A stretch of DNA of 64,000 bases from positions 2,193,501 to 2,257,500 of the forward strand of contig JAILWY010000030.1 of the NCBI GenBank assembly GCA_022113835.1, written 5' to 3'. The notes below the pieces were generated by a model that worked only from the letters and a program-made list of their open reading frames with translations, searched no databases and had not been told where the DNA came from. Positions 1-11,239 of this stretch are shown here, piece after piece; position 1 is the stretch's first letter; each line of letters starts with the position of its first letter. The position numbers were made by a program, and so were the translations under genes. Source of the DNA: Atopsyche davidsoni. Lineage: Eukaryota > Arthropoda > Insecta > Trichoptera > Hydrobiosidae.

Positions 1-170
1 CCGGCGGCTCGCCTGACAGCTTCCAGCCAGGATTCCCAGAAGTTGTCCCGCAGGGTCTGTGCAGTGAGTGGCGGTGACCGACTTTGCAGCGGACGCGCCG
101 GTGGTTCTGTCGCATCCAGCACTGCCTACTCTTCCGAGCCCCAGCCGAGACCCCAGCCGAGACCCTAGCA
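1..170 (-). pseudogene. Partial copy of an unrecognised helical exon (third copy)
   Basis: Read on the minus strand, this segment encodes a helical stretch with the core FWESWLEAV preceded by LQSRSPPLTAQ. The same exon is seen at 13,920-14,110 (FWEAWLEDV) and 18,815-18,957 (frame-shifted). The 3' side is cut by the window edge, so the splice donor cannot be seen. The protein family is not recognised; alternating Trp/Leu/Ala spacing suggests an alpha-helical repeat such as HEAT or ARM. The copy is linked to duplicated flanking DNA (300-660), so it probably moved as part of a segmental duplication. Confidence 0.4.
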
Positions 171-329
171 CTTCGACGGATGTTTGTCCGGATGACGGTA
201 GATTCAACACATATTTTTAAAATATACATATATCATTGCTATATCGCTTTATCAATAAATATTTTAATACAGTCGACAGCAAGTTAGAACAATATGCCAG
301 AGTACGAACCTGCGAGGGCGAGAGATCAG

Positions 330-660
330 GTCGGGTGAGCTAGGAAACTGAAGATGTCCTGCAGGATCTGCGCAGTGTGGAGCGGACGCGCCGGTTGTCA
401 GTGATATTTGACAGTTAAGACATCTATTGAGGCCTTGAAATATCTATTGTATATAATTTATAAAAAGGTAAATATGTACAGACTCCTTCTCTGGGCTGTT
501 TGTCAAGTTTGTCACTTTTTAAGCAAGTTTAAACAATAATTAACAGATGACGTCAGGCGTTAATTTTGATCGTCTTTACAGAATGAAGTCTCCTATATGT
601 CAAATGATAAAATTGAATTTCTATAGTAAAAGTGAAGTGCGCAGGAAATTGATCAGATTA
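330..660. repeat. Segmental duplication, copy 1 (matches 18,957-19,265)
   Basis: This stretch reappears almost unchanged at 18,957-19,265, including the phrase around GATGTCCTGCAGGATCTGCG and the later run ending AAATTGATCAGAT. Copy 1 is then interrupted by about 1.35 kb of retrotransposon relic and (TA)n and resumes at 2,010-2,180, which matches 19,285-19,440. No gene is seen in it apart from the exon-like GC-rich core at its left end. Confidence 0.75.
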
Positions 661-1934
661 AAAAGTGACATATATTTCGGTCAATTTCGGTTTTACCCTC
701 TTTTAATTCCTTCGGCAAAAAGGAAACATCTGTACCCTCTAATAAATATTTTGGTGCAAATCCAGTTACCGTATGTTCTGTATTATTGAATTTTTTCTAC
801 ACATTTATGAGCGAAGGTCGTCCATGTTGTTTTATTATTTTTTTCGTTTATTGTACGTCTGATTTTTGCATTTGTTTTATACCCAAATGACACATGTTTT
901 CATTTACTTCTTTAATAATTTTTTTACTGAAATCTTCAGATAAAATAAGTTTTTCACGGTTTTTTGTTTGTTTATAGTAAACATTATGTCTTAATATTAA
1001 TTTTGATTTTATATCATGTATGTCTTCATTTTTTTTTCCTCTATAAGATTTTTGTCAAGTAACTTTGCTATTTGCTGTTCTATTTCTTTTTTGTCTTCCA
1101 CTGAACACCTATAAGGCCTTTTACTACAATATTTGTCTGTGAGTAGATCAATACGTGCTTCATATTCTCTGACCGTACCAATGTCATATTTGTCTTTTGC
1201 AAAAATTGACTTGTGTCTATCAGTTTGTGTATTTCTGACCTATGTTGAAGATTCAAATTACTCGTACTTATTTTTAAATCTTCTTCTTTTATATGTTCAT
1301 TGAAATTTATTGAACATGAATTTATTTCATTTCTTACTTCCTTAGAAGTGTTATTTTTTTCGTACTCCCATATAGGGTCGTTTCCTTCTTTTATTTTTAT
1401 TAATTCTCTTTTTTGAGATATTTTCAAATTTTCGTCATGGACTGAATTTGTTTCATTTCTTACTTCCTTAGAAGTGTTGTTTTTTTCATACTCCCATATA
1501 GGGTCGTTTCCTTCTTTTATTTTTTGGCATGAAGTCATTGGTTCTGCTGTTAATTTGGTAATTTTCTCCAAATATTGCACATCAAACTGTAAATTCTCAT
1601 CTTCATCCAAATATATATTTCTCAATTCTGCATTTAGCGCAATCCATATTGTGCGTGACTGGTGTCTTTTTTTTTAGTGAATTCTTAATTTTAGTTATTA
1701 CATTTGAGTCTATGGCCGTGTGCTTATTAATGACCTTTGAATCATCCGGGAGCTCAAAGACACGTCCATCCGTTGTTTCAATGGAGGTTATGTTTATTAA
1801 ATTACTTTTTCCATCTACTGACCCTTGCATAACAAATTTAAATTTCAGTTTTTCCATTTTCTTGATGACTACAATTGTCGTTTTATAAGACAAATGGCGC
1901 CCCTTATGGAACGTTACGACTATTCTATCGACTG

Positions 1935-2009
<75 letters not shown>
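660..2009 (-). mobile_element. Decayed Ty3/gypsy-type retrotransposon relic inserted in duplicated segment
   Basis: The segment is absent from the paralogous copy at 19,265-19,285, so it is an insertion or an insertion plus microsatellite growth. It encodes, on the minus strand, pieces of a gypsy-like pol polyprotein (see the pol entry). I could not find long terminal repeats. The left part (660-860) is AT-rich and non-coding; the right end passes into a (TA)n tract from 1,938. Exact boundaries are uncertain by tens of bases because the copies diverge at the junctions. Confidence 0.5.
860..1893 (-). pseudogene. Ty3/gypsy pol remnant: leader, RT N-terminus, then integrase H2C2 start
   Basis: From 1,893 downwards there is a protease/leader-like region (about 96 aa open), a frame change, a 181-aa open stretch, then in another frame the classic entry into reverse transcriptase: a Phe-Ala-Lys-Asp-Lys-Tyr-Asp-Ile-Gly box followed by RPYR and EIEQQIAKLLDKNLIEE (about 1,040-1,200). 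Directly after that, about 860-1,000, comes HLGIKQMQ, typical of the zinc-binding H2C2 start of integrase. The whole RT catalytic core and RNase H are therefore missing by internal deletion. A 23-residue block containing GNDPIWEYEKNNTSKEVRNE occurs twice (about 1,320-1,400 and 1,450-1,525), a short tandem duplication. RT and integrase homology is seen directly; assignment to Ty3/gypsy is inference from the motif style. Confidence 0.55.

Positions 2010-2012
<3 letters not shown>
1937..2012. repeat. (TA)n microsatellite
   Basis: An uninterrupted TA dinucleotide tract of about 75 bases at the right edge of the gypsy relic. Apparent open frames through it are Tyr-Ile repeats and are not genes. 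Confidence 0.97.
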
Positions 2013-2015
<3 letters not shown>

Positions 2016-2180
2016 ATAGCTCTATTGAAACTAAATAGTTGATTTTCATATATAAGTACATGATTTCTAAAATGAAATTTCATAAATATGAAAAAACAAA
2101 AACATAAAAACACACTTCCTTTGGTTGGTTGTAGATTCAAATGATTATTTGAAGAAATATTTTTGAACACTTTATTTGTA
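2010..2180. repeat. Segmental duplication copy 1, right part (matches 19,285-19,440)
   Basis: Resumes the homology with the second copy after the gypsy relic and (TA)n; both contain the phrase CACTTCCTTTGGTTGGTTG and end near an AACACTTTATTTG box. Homology stops at about 2,180, where copy 2 instead joins Helitron-end sequence. The following 2,180-2,970 is AT-rich spacer in which I see no gene. Confidence 0.7.
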
Positions 2181-2977
2181 CTAATGTTAAAATAAACATT
2201 AAAATCAGTGAAGATATTCTCTTACGGCAAAAACTAATTTTAATCAATTGACAACAAAAATATATATATGTGATTGCTTCCAGGCTACCAGTCTGAAGCC
2301 AAAATGTCAAAAATAATATAAAATCATAACCCTTTAGAATAACAGCTAGTCTATAAAGGTTCCCCCCCTTTTGCATCTGCAATATCTGTGTTTTAGTTCA
2401 ACCCGTATACTCTAATTGTGAAGTCTTTGATAATCAAAGATATTTCATGAGCCTTGATTTTTTACAGGTTGGTCGGTTTACGTTATGACTCTGGTATGCA
2501 GGCTATATTCATATTCACACATCTGGAGGTCAGTGAGTAAATGAAGAGCTGGTAGCCGTGCAGATTAACTGAGACCACTCTAAGAGAATACCTGAAAATA
2601 AGGAAGCATATAGAATTATATAGAAAAAATACAGGTATGAAAAAATGTGCTAAAAGATATTTATGAAAAATCAATTCAAACTAATCTAACAGGGGTGTGA
2701 ATGAAAATGACCTAATAAAACGACAAATCATCTTTGACACTTCTCAAACTGTTTAGCTATATGTAATTAAATGAAATTGAGTTGTTGAAAAATTGGTCCC
2801 TAGTATTTTATTACTGCAAAGTGCAGTAATTTACCATCGATTGTTATAAATATCGAAATATATCTGATTGAAGATAAATATTGAAGATAAATATGTCTTG
2901 AATTTTAAATAAATAAATTTCTGTATATATTATGCTGTATGAATTAAAAATAATGATTTCAACCTTGGTTTATTCAG

Positions 2978-3101
2978 GGGAGCTCGTGAAAATGCATCAG
3001 GCTTCCGTTTGGCGTCTCTCAATCGACTGGCTGACACAAAGTTAAGCCTGGCTCGTAACACCACTCTCTTGCACTACCTCGTGCAGGTCCTGGAGTCCAA
3101 G
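2978..3101 (+). CDS. DAAM: DAAM-like formin, FH2-domain exon
   Basis: An open 124-nt exon with acceptor TATTCAG before it and donor GTAACA after it. It encodes a short FH2 block, with [17 protein letters not shown] and [13 protein letters not shown] visible, characteristic of the DAAM family (Dishevelled-associated activator of morphogenesis) and less like FMNL or FHOD. FH2 domains nucleate and processively elongate actin filaments at barbed ends. The exon itself carries no stop. The next exon (3,372-3,565) is damaged, and no other FH2 exon is seen in the window, so this is probably a gene fragment rather than a working locus. Intron phase: one leftover base at the 5' end. Confidence 0.6.
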
Positions 3102-3371
3102 GTAACAACAAACTCATTCAGTCATTTGCATCAAATTGTGATTGTTTCAAATTTTTCATTTTTATACTCTACGTGAAATGGTTGAAGAAAGCACACATCT
3201 CAGTATCGACTATTGTTTATATGACTATTGTCATACTTTTATAAATACCATAATAGAGTTCCACCGAATACTTTCTGTTAAAAATATTTAATATATACAT
3301 AAAACATGATTTATTGCAATTACAATAAATAAATTTACATATATTAATTGATAAAATTTCAATATTTCAAG

Positions 3372-3565
3372 GATGTGCTCCTGCTTGAAGCATCCAAGGT
3401 TTCCCTGAGACAGCTGGAGAAGGACATGGCCACCTTGCGAGTGGGCTCGGGAAACATCCGTCGCGAGATGGACTACCAGCTCCCCACGATGCCTTCCTGC
3501 CTGTCAAGGAAGAATTCTACACGCACGCCAATAGCAAGTTCACCGAGCTCGAGGATCAGTTCCAG
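3372..3565 (+). pseudogene. DAAM: DAAM-like formin, next FH2 exon with deletion and frameshift
   Basis: Follows the preceding exon across a 270-nt intron. It begins DVLLLEASKVSLRQLEKDM and continues RREMDYQ in one frame, then resumes in a second frame as DAFLPVKEEF and FTELEDQFQ up to a GTCAGT donor. Compared with the DAAM family order, a short stretch of about eight residues is missing between LLLE and ASKVS, and several bases are missing between MDYQ and DAFLPV, which shifts the frame. The splice sites are intact. I read this as a decayed exon; single-base assembly errors could explain the frameshift but not the missing in-frame block, unless this lineage lacks it. Confidence 0.6.
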
Positions 3566-5335
3566 GTCAGTTGATGTTTGCTCTTCACATCTTTAATCTA
3601 AGTCTTTGTGTTCTTTTATAGTTTTGACTTTATTCAATGGATTCATTTGAGTGAATCAATTCGACTTTTTTGAAGCTCTATGCAAACCCAGATTTTCTCT
3701 TAAATATTATTAAAAATAGGTAAAATTAAATAAATTGCTTAATGTCCTATTATAGATATAGCTTTGTAGTCCACTAGCATGCAATTTAAACAATATGGCA
3801 AAATATATTTTTGCCATATTGTTTTTGTTGTCTTTAGGATTTGTATGTTTTTTTTTCTTCTATGGAATGTGTGAATATTACGACTAATTTATTTGATGAA
3901 TATGCTTATTACTAAATATTGTATACTACCATTTTGACTTTAAATATTACACCTATATTGTTGCTAGTTTTTGCTTAAAAGCTTATTTGTACTTGGAGAT
4001 GTGTTTGAAATACATTTGCAGGTTAAATTGCTAACCAAAATCAACAACCATCATGAAAAGATCTCCGCTATGTCTATTTTCAAACTCGTTTCCTAATTTT
4101 ATATTACCTGTATTAATTAGCACTAAACTAATATTTTAATGTTATTTATTCTATTAAGTTTTATATTGATATTTATGACTGAATCTTGTATAGCTTATTT
4201 TGGAAAAATGTATTAAATTTAACTAACTATTCATGTGTAATAAATTAATCTTTTGATATTAATATATTGTGTGGAGATACATTGTCATTGAACGGTAGAA
4301 TGAGATAGTTAATATATAGAAATATTAGTATGTCAACACGGTCAAGAAGTGATTCGTGTCCACGCCATATAAATGTACTATCAATCATTTTGATTTCTGA
4401 CTAATTAATTTTTTTATAGTTTTGCCCTTCCGATACATAATGAACCTAGAATAATAACGTAATGTATTGCTTATATGATTTTATCAAATATTTTGATTTT
4501 GGTTTGAAGTTGTGCATTTATGAGAAGGATTTGATATTACATAATTTGATAAACAATTTTTTTACCATTTCCTCAAATCTTCAAGAATTCGCAAAATTTC
4601 AAGAATACCTAATAAGAACTTTATTTATAATGACAGGATTCTAAGTTAATCTATGTTACCGAGTACTAAGATAATTTTCTCGTAATATTAACAGAATAAA
4701 GTAGGACCTAGTTGTATGTAGAATATAATACAATCTTCTAATACGAATAGCTCTTTTTTAGATAATAAGTGACGTTATGAACCCTGTCATTTTGATCTAT
4801 TACACCTTATCGACCGACTATTTACTTAAACTAAGTGTTAAGCAATATTTTTCCCATAATACTCGCCTCCAAACATTTATTACTAAATATCTTAATCTCG
4901 CATGAAAATGTTCAGGAAATGTGGCCTTGCAGTGTTAACGTAATCTCAAAGTTTTTCGATAGTCATATTACTTATATTGTTAATGCTAAAGATCACATCG
5001 ACGACCAACCTTTTTTTTTTTAAAGACTTAAAAATGACTTCATACTATGATAACTTATGTGTTTATTCATTAAAGAAGCTCAAAAACAATAATGATTACA
5101 TCTGCTGTTGCAGTTTGAAAACTGAAAAAAAATCACTGCATTGGTTATTTTAAATTGGAAATCTACGCGCATTTTTAAAGATTGAATAACATGGACGTTC
5201 TCGTGAAACATTTTGATAATTTATTTAGGTAGTTGAGTGATTGGCTTTTGTATTTTTGTAAACAAATGTATTACTGTTTATCCAATATAAGATAATTTAT
5301 AATGAATAAATAAAATATGGAAATAATTCGATTTA
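3566..5335. other. AT-rich non-coding spacer
   Basis: I see no exon with paired splice sites and no transposon end here. A short inverted motif around GGCAAAATATATTTTTGCC near 3,800 is a local hairpin. The sequence has the character of intron or intergenic DNA downstream of the formin exons. Confidence 0.6.
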
Positions 5336-5339
5336 TTTA

Positions 5340-6210
5340 TTTGGTTATTCTGAAAAATGTAAAATAAGAATAGTGTTTATTATGAAAATAAAACATCTCG
5401 CAAGGTAGTCTTGCAATCCTGGAGCTATTCCCAGATATAAAGACATGAATTGAAAAAAGCTTCAAATTCCTACTAAAATAATTATTTTCTAAAATAATTT
5501 GCTTACTAAAAAAAAAAATATGTATGCCTGTGTCCGGCAGGTTCTGTTTAATAAAATTCCTATTGAGCTGCACTTTCTATTGAAAAACAGTTATTACCTG
5601 TGAAGAATTGTGTTTATTATGAAAACAAGACATCTTGCAAGGAAGTCCTGCAATCCTGGAGCTATTCCCAGATTTAAAGACATGAATTGAAAAAAATCTT
5701 CAAATTCCTACTAAAAACATGATTATTAGGCTTACTTGAATATAAAAATATTTATCTCCTCAGTCAGTCTGCGATCCTGGTACTTTTTACTCAATTTTCA
5801 TAGTTGGGTTGGTAATTTTGAAAATAAGTTACCTCCTGCAGCGCTCTGCTGCCTTGATACAAAACCTAAGTTTTACTTCTACGGTCATTTTTAATTTCAT
5901 GTATCTCTGAATACATTCTGCGATCCTAGTACATTTGCCTGTGCCCGGCAGGTTGTGTTTACTAAAAGTCTTAATAAACTGCAATTTCAATGGAAAAAGA
6001 GATATTTTCTGCGTAGAATTGTGTTAATTATGAAATTAAAACACATCTCCCAAGGAAGTCCTGCAATCCTGGAGCTAATCCTAGATATAAAGACATGAAT
6101 TGAAAAAATCTTCAAATTCCTACTAAAAACATGATTTTTTAGAATAATTCGCTTACTTGAATAAAAAAGTATTTATCTCCTCAGTCAGTCTGCAATCCTG
6201 GTACTTTATA
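5340..6210. repeat. Tandem-like array of a roughly 240-bp unknown repeat (three units)
   Basis: Units start near 5,360, 5,605 and 5,990. Each contains the ordered blocks TGTGTTTATTATGAAAA, ATCT(C)GCAAGGAAGTCCTGCAATCCTGG, CCCAGATATAAAGACATGAATTG and TTCAAATTCCTACTAAAA, followed by a CTGTGCCCGGCAGGTT block. Related units occur at 10,740-10,865 and 11,400-11,960. No reading frame is conserved between units. Function and family are unknown. Confidence 0.75.
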
Positions 6211-6251
6211 TCCAATTTCCATAGTTGGGTTGATAAATTTGAAAAAAAGTT

Positions 6252-6880
6252 AGAGTTTTCAGTCAACCCAACCTGCGAAATCGGCCAAAAAGTATCAGGG
6301 CAGCATGATACACGAGGAGATATATGCGTGAATATATATTTTATTTTTTCATTTTTCGCATTCTGGAATACTTGGGTTTTGTATTAGGAGAGCAGCATGG
6401 CACAGGAGGTATATATTTTTTTCAAAATTTCAACCCAGCCGTGGGGTTTCGATGAAAAGTATCAGGGTCGCAGGCCTGTCGAGTAGATAAATAAATATAT
6501 ACATAAATATTGAAAGAAATTTTGCCGCCAAAGACGCGAGACGGCGAGCGGGCGAGCGAAAATTTTATGAAAACGACGGGAATTTTCGGGAATAGCGGAC
6601 CGAGCGGTCGGATGCGTTCAGTTTTGCTCTAAGGAGGCGGGCGTTTCGATTGTATCCGGTTATTATGTAAGCAAACATCGTTTTCATAGAGTTTTCAGTC
6701 AACCCAACCTGCGAAATCGGCCAAAAAGTATCAGGGCAGCATGATACACGAGGAGATATATGCGTGAATATTATTTTTATTTTTTCATTTTTCGCATTCT
6801 GGAATACTTGGGTTTTGAATTAGGAGAGCAGCATGGCACAGGAGGTATATATTTTTTAAGTTTTTTAAAAATTTCAACCC
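6252..6880. repeat. Two 170-bp direct repeats flanking a GC-rich 270-bp core
   Basis: The block starting GAGTTTTCAGTCAACCCAAC occurs at 6,252-6,420 and again at 6,691-6,860 in the same orientation. Between them is an unusually GC-rich, CpG-rich stretch (about 6,520-6,650) followed by a TTCAGTTTTG initiator-like word. The arrangement could be two LTR-like pieces around an internal remnant or a tandem duplication; I see no coding capacity and no clear primer-binding site. Confidence 0.55.
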
Positions 6881-6969
6881 AACCTTCCTTCGCACATTCC
6901 GGCGTCTACCGCCGTCGCCCGCTCACGGAGGGAACGGGAATGGGAGAGTCAATAATACAGATATCTTAA

Positions 6970-8876
6970 AGAGACAATATTTATTGTGATGAAATGAATC
7001 GAGTATTACAAAATTAAAATAAATATTAAATGAACAAATAAGAGGTAAAAAGCATCCATACAATAATTAAATCTTACACGCTGGCTTAACAGAACAAAAC
7101 GATAATAGATAAAATAATTAACATTCAAATGATATGTTGACAATATTTTTGGTTTCGTATTTAACATAACTTATAAAAAACATATATGCCTAAATGACAA
7201 AAATCAGTTATAAAGTATATTCATCCAATGATGTTAAATCAATATTATTTGTCTATATATTTGTCAATTCGTTCAAGCAATTAATATCGGTAAAATATCA
7301 ACGAAATATTGCATCGTCATTTGCGAATTTGGTATATATTATCTACGAGTCTAAATAAATTATCGTATTTCAGTTTAGAGAAAATACAGTTTTTGAATAC
7401 AACAAGAACGTGTAATCTACGGCTTTGTTTAAAATTTTAAGTATAACAGAGTTTGCAAGTATTGCGACTTGACTGTCTTTCTAGACTCGGACGTATGCAA
7501 AACAGTCTACGTTGCACGTGTTGTGACTAATGTGATATAATCTCATTACACGACAAATCCATTCATAATGAGAAAAAACCAATGCAAATATTTTGGGTGA
7601 AAATGTGTTAAAAAAACATCAGTCAAATAATGGTGCTAGGTATTTGATTAGACTTTGAATATATTATTCTCTTGAACGGCTATTATAATTTTAACAGTAA
7701 ATAACAAAACTATACATTATTTTTTAAAACCAATTTGATGATTGTGAATAGTTTTGGATAAAAACTATTAAAATCTTTGGAAAGAAAGCTACGTACATAC
7801 AATTATTCACAATTAAATTAACAAAATACTCCAACACATGCAACGATATTTATAAAAACATATAAATACCTTTGTGTTTAAATTTCACACTTAACCAGGT
7901 GAACCTCTCCAACCGTGAAAGTCTTACATATTAGCTTTTTTCATACAAGTGTATAGAATATGGCAATGCCTAAATTGTCAGCTGTGTGTTTACAATTTAA
8001 TATTTTTTAAACAAAAGTACCGACCGGTCGAGGTATGTGTATGCTTAGCTGACACGTGATACAATAAACATGCCATTAAAAATCCTGATCTAGGCAAATT
8101 AAACATTACACTGTGTATTCTACATTAAAGATGTGATAATATTTTATACCATTTATATGTTTTTACAATAGCATATTCCAAGACGACATTATGGAAAGGA
8201 CAACACTCGTGGCCTACTTTTTGTAATTTACAGTTATTTAATATCAGCACCGCCAATCACCTCTTTCTCTTATGTATTAACATTAGTATTGTCAACAATC
8301 AAAGTGATCAATGGGTGCTGAACGATTTATAAATAATCATAGAAAAATAATCTTAAAAACATAAATAGCAAATCAAATAAGTAAATTGTGAACAGATGAT
8401 GCAGGGCTTCTGCAGAACATCGAATGAGATTGTAAGACGCGGGATGAACCGACCGTAGTTCCGTAAAGTGCTAGTACTGGGGCAGGAGTTAATCTCAACT
8501 GCATTGTAAACGAACATACATTTATGTAAAATTTATGTAAAAATCTTATCAATTTACCTTACACTGTATTCAGTAAATGTAACAAATGAGAGAAGACTTT
8601 ATTATAAACTGCTAGTTTTTGGTATATATTTATTCATAATTACAGTACCTATCTATCTACATAAGTATAAAATGCGACGGTGATCATCAGAGTTATTTTA
8701 ACTTGACAAACTTAGCGCAACTCAGTTTGCTTTGCTAGCCCATTTATTTCGCTGAGAAAGTTCTATCCCACATTTGAACAATGAGATTCTTGACATCAAG
8801 TAGCACCTTCCTGGCTGGGGTTGCCTTACAAGGGAGCAGCTTGTCCCCGAGCCTGCCCTAAGGCGGTCAGATCTTC
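6970..8876 (-). other. Long AT-rich stretch, possible 3' UTR of the CAP-like gene
   Basis: Lies immediately downstream of the terminal SH3 exon stop codon on the minus strand and contains no detectable exon or transposon end. A minus-strand AATAAA word occurs near 6,980 and others occur in between. It may be the 3' untranslated region or simple spacer. Nothing else is recognised. Confidence 0.35.
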
Positions 8877-9035
8877 TCCACGTAGTTGCCCGGGAAGGTG
8901 CCAAAGCGCCCGGTGCGCTGGCTGGAGCCGACGTACCATCCATCGTCGCATTTCTCCAGAACATACACCGTGTCTCCTTCCTGCAGCTCCAACTCGTCGG
9001 AGTTCTGAGGCCGGTACTAATACATTGCACGATAA
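8877..9035 (-). pseudogene. CAP: Terminal SH3 exon of a CAP/Sorbin/vinexin-like gene, with nonsense codon
   Basis: Minus-strand exon with acceptor TTTGAATTTCAG and terminal TGA at 8,877-8,879. It encodes most of one SH3 domain: YRAMY, a stop codon, then [38 protein letters not shown] and a two-residue tail. The RPQN-DELEL, CDDGW and FGTFPGNYV signatures are those of the third, C-terminal SH3 domain of the Sorbin-homology family (CAP, ponsin, vinexin), adaptors linking actin and focal adhesions to signalling. The codon where the family has Gln is TAG at 9,017-9,019, a C-to-T change from CAG, which would truncate the protein inside its last SH3. The rest of the domain is intact, so the event is probably recent. 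Confidence 0.7.
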
Positions 9036-9216
9036 CTGAAATTCAAAATAACCAAATTATAACACTTACAACATTGGCAACAAATTCATAAGAAAAAACT
9101 GATTCAATGCTATTTCAAAATATATGCAATTTTGCCCTTAGTTTTTTTGGATAAAAAAGACTAAATTATTTTAAGAATTATATTTCTCACTGAGAATTAC
9201 ATTAATAAGTATTTAC

Positions 9217-9356
9217 CATAAGCTTCTCTCCAGAAAGAGTTACGGGACAGCTTCTGCGTTGGTGTTCGTGGTTGTTCAGGACCACAGGAGTGTGATCCGA
9301 GGCACGAGGGAGAGTAGCACTCACGGGGCGCGCGCGGTGACTGCTGATGCCGTGAT
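9217..9356 (-). CDS. CAP: Linker exon upstream of the CAP-like SH3 domain
   Basis: Open 140-nt exon with acceptor TAATTTCCAG and donor GTAAATAC on the minus strand. It encodes a Ser/Pro/His/Arg-rich unstructured linker (PVSATLPRASDHTPVV is visible) ending GEKLM, which joins in phase to the YRAMY start of the SH3 exon. Linkers between the second and third SH3 of CAP-family proteins are likewise disordered. No damage is seen in this exon, but the downstream exon is broken. Confidence 0.5.
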
Positions 9357-10252
9357 CTGGAAATTATTACAAACAATTATTTATTAAATGCACATTTTTA
9401 TTAATTAAGATTTACGGTGTGAACAAAATTATTTTAAGGTTCAAAAGTGGGATTTGATTTTGCACCTTCTAACTGCATCGTAGCCATGTAACTTAGAGAT
9501 AGTTTTGATTGTTATTTAAAAGTATGAAATCGTTGCAGCTCTATAATATTGAATAAAAGTGTGCCACTGGAGTTGCGATGACTCATGACATGAATGAATG
9601 CAAGTAATTTAAGTATTTAAAACGTTGATACACAGTATTATTAAATCAATAGCTGATAAAAGCACCACTACTGTAATTTGAGATACTGATTTAACAAAAT
9701 ATAATAAATGAAACCCAGAGAGGACGATTCAAAGTAAATTTTATTTAAGACCTTACCATTTATGACATGGTTTCAAATTTACTAATATAAATGAAATTAC
9801 TGTTTTTTAATAATTATTTTGAAATCTGAGAAGTTTAATATTATATGTCTATAAAAAAAAATTATTGCATGGACTAGAAAAACCCATATATAAGCGGTGA
9901 ATATAATATAGTAGAGAAGCAAGCCCGACGAGAACTAAAATCCTCCTATCGAGGATCATTTGAGATGTTTTGATGCCATCTTGGTCAGTTTAAAAATTTA
10001 TGCCAGGTTTGAACCATAGAATAAAAAGGAAGATTCGATGAGACACGGTAAGTATCTTACACTGCTATATCCTGGGTACGTGAAGACACACAGGATTTTG
10101 AAAATGGTTAAGCCTTTACCTATCATAGCAATGAGCTGACAAAAGTAAGAAAGAGATAAGACAGATATCGGTATATCTATACTAATTGTTAATGTAGATG
10201 TTTGATGTTCAAGTTGTTTTTTGAATGAAGGTTGTATCGAGTGAGTATTAAA

Positions 10253-10293
10253 TATTCAAAAGTATGTATATAGTATATATATATATATATATT
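10253..10293. repeat. Short (TA)n tract
   Basis: Short TA run in an otherwise AT-rich intron-like stretch (9,360-10,510) that shows no other gene. Confidence 0.8.
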
Positions 10294-10510
10294 TATTATA
10301 TGGGCCTATCACAATAAAGAGTATTTTTGAGAAAACAGTATGCAAACGAAATAGACACAGGTAAGGTATCTTGGTGATACAATCTATTGTCTAGTCAGGG
10401 TAATGATTTTGAACATTTTTCACTTTTTTAGTCGAGAAGAGAGAATTTTGAGATAGAAGCTTATTCTCTGAGGTGTACACTCATAATGATAGAAATGGAG
10501 GAGCTCTTAC

Positions 10511-10645
10511 TTGGTAGAGTGAGGGGCGCCGTGCTGCTGGGACTGTCGGAGAGGGCGGGGCTGTTGAGTTGCGGGCTGTAGCGGTGAGCCCCCAGCGAGG
10601 CTGCCCCCGCTGACCCCATCAGCCGTTTCCAGAAAGAAACAAGTC
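10511..10645 (-). CDS. Ser/Pro-rich exon of unrecognised product
   Basis: Minus-strand open exon with acceptor TGTTTCAG and donor GTAAGAGC. It starts GLVSFWKRLMGS and continues into a low-complexity SPQLNSPALSDSPSS segment. The intron just upstream (10,646-10,735) is paralogous to the introns upstream of the exons at 13,156-13,314 and 18,520-18,693. It may be a further linker exon of the CAP-like gene or belong to the neighbouring helical-protein gene; the sequence does not decide. Confidence 0.45.
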
Positions 10646-10739
10646 CTGAAACACATTCAATATTGGACACGAATTTTGTGTTGTCAGTCGACATAACATT
10701 TTTACGACTTTTAATTACAGTTTTCATACATCGAGAAAT

Positions 10740-10865
10740 GGTTATTTTCTGAATAGAATTTAGTTAATAATGAAAATAGCATCTCCCGAGAATGTCCTGC
10801 AATTCCTAGATAATAAGACACGAATGAAAAATATTTTCAAATTCCAACTAAAAAACATGATTTTC
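10740..10865. repeat. Unit of the 240-bp repeat family
   Basis: Degenerate copy with the blocks TTTTCTGAATAGAATT, CATCTCCCGAGAATGTCCTGCAAT and TTCAAATTCCAACTAAAA, matching the family at 5,340-6,210. Confidence 0.65.
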
Positions 10866-10984
10866 ATTGACATTTCATGACCCTTGACAAGAAAAAAAAA
10901 TTCAAAACGCCCCCTTAGAAAAAATAATTATAATTATACCAATTTTATTTCTGTATATTATTTATTAATAATCACAAATTAAAA

Positions 10985-11233
<249 letters not shown>

Positions 11234-11239
11234 GTCAGG

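Noticed and set aside
1925..2170. Small proteins rich in Ile-Tyr around 2 kb, 11.1 kb and 20.8 kb.
   Set aside because: They are translations of (TA)n microsatellites.
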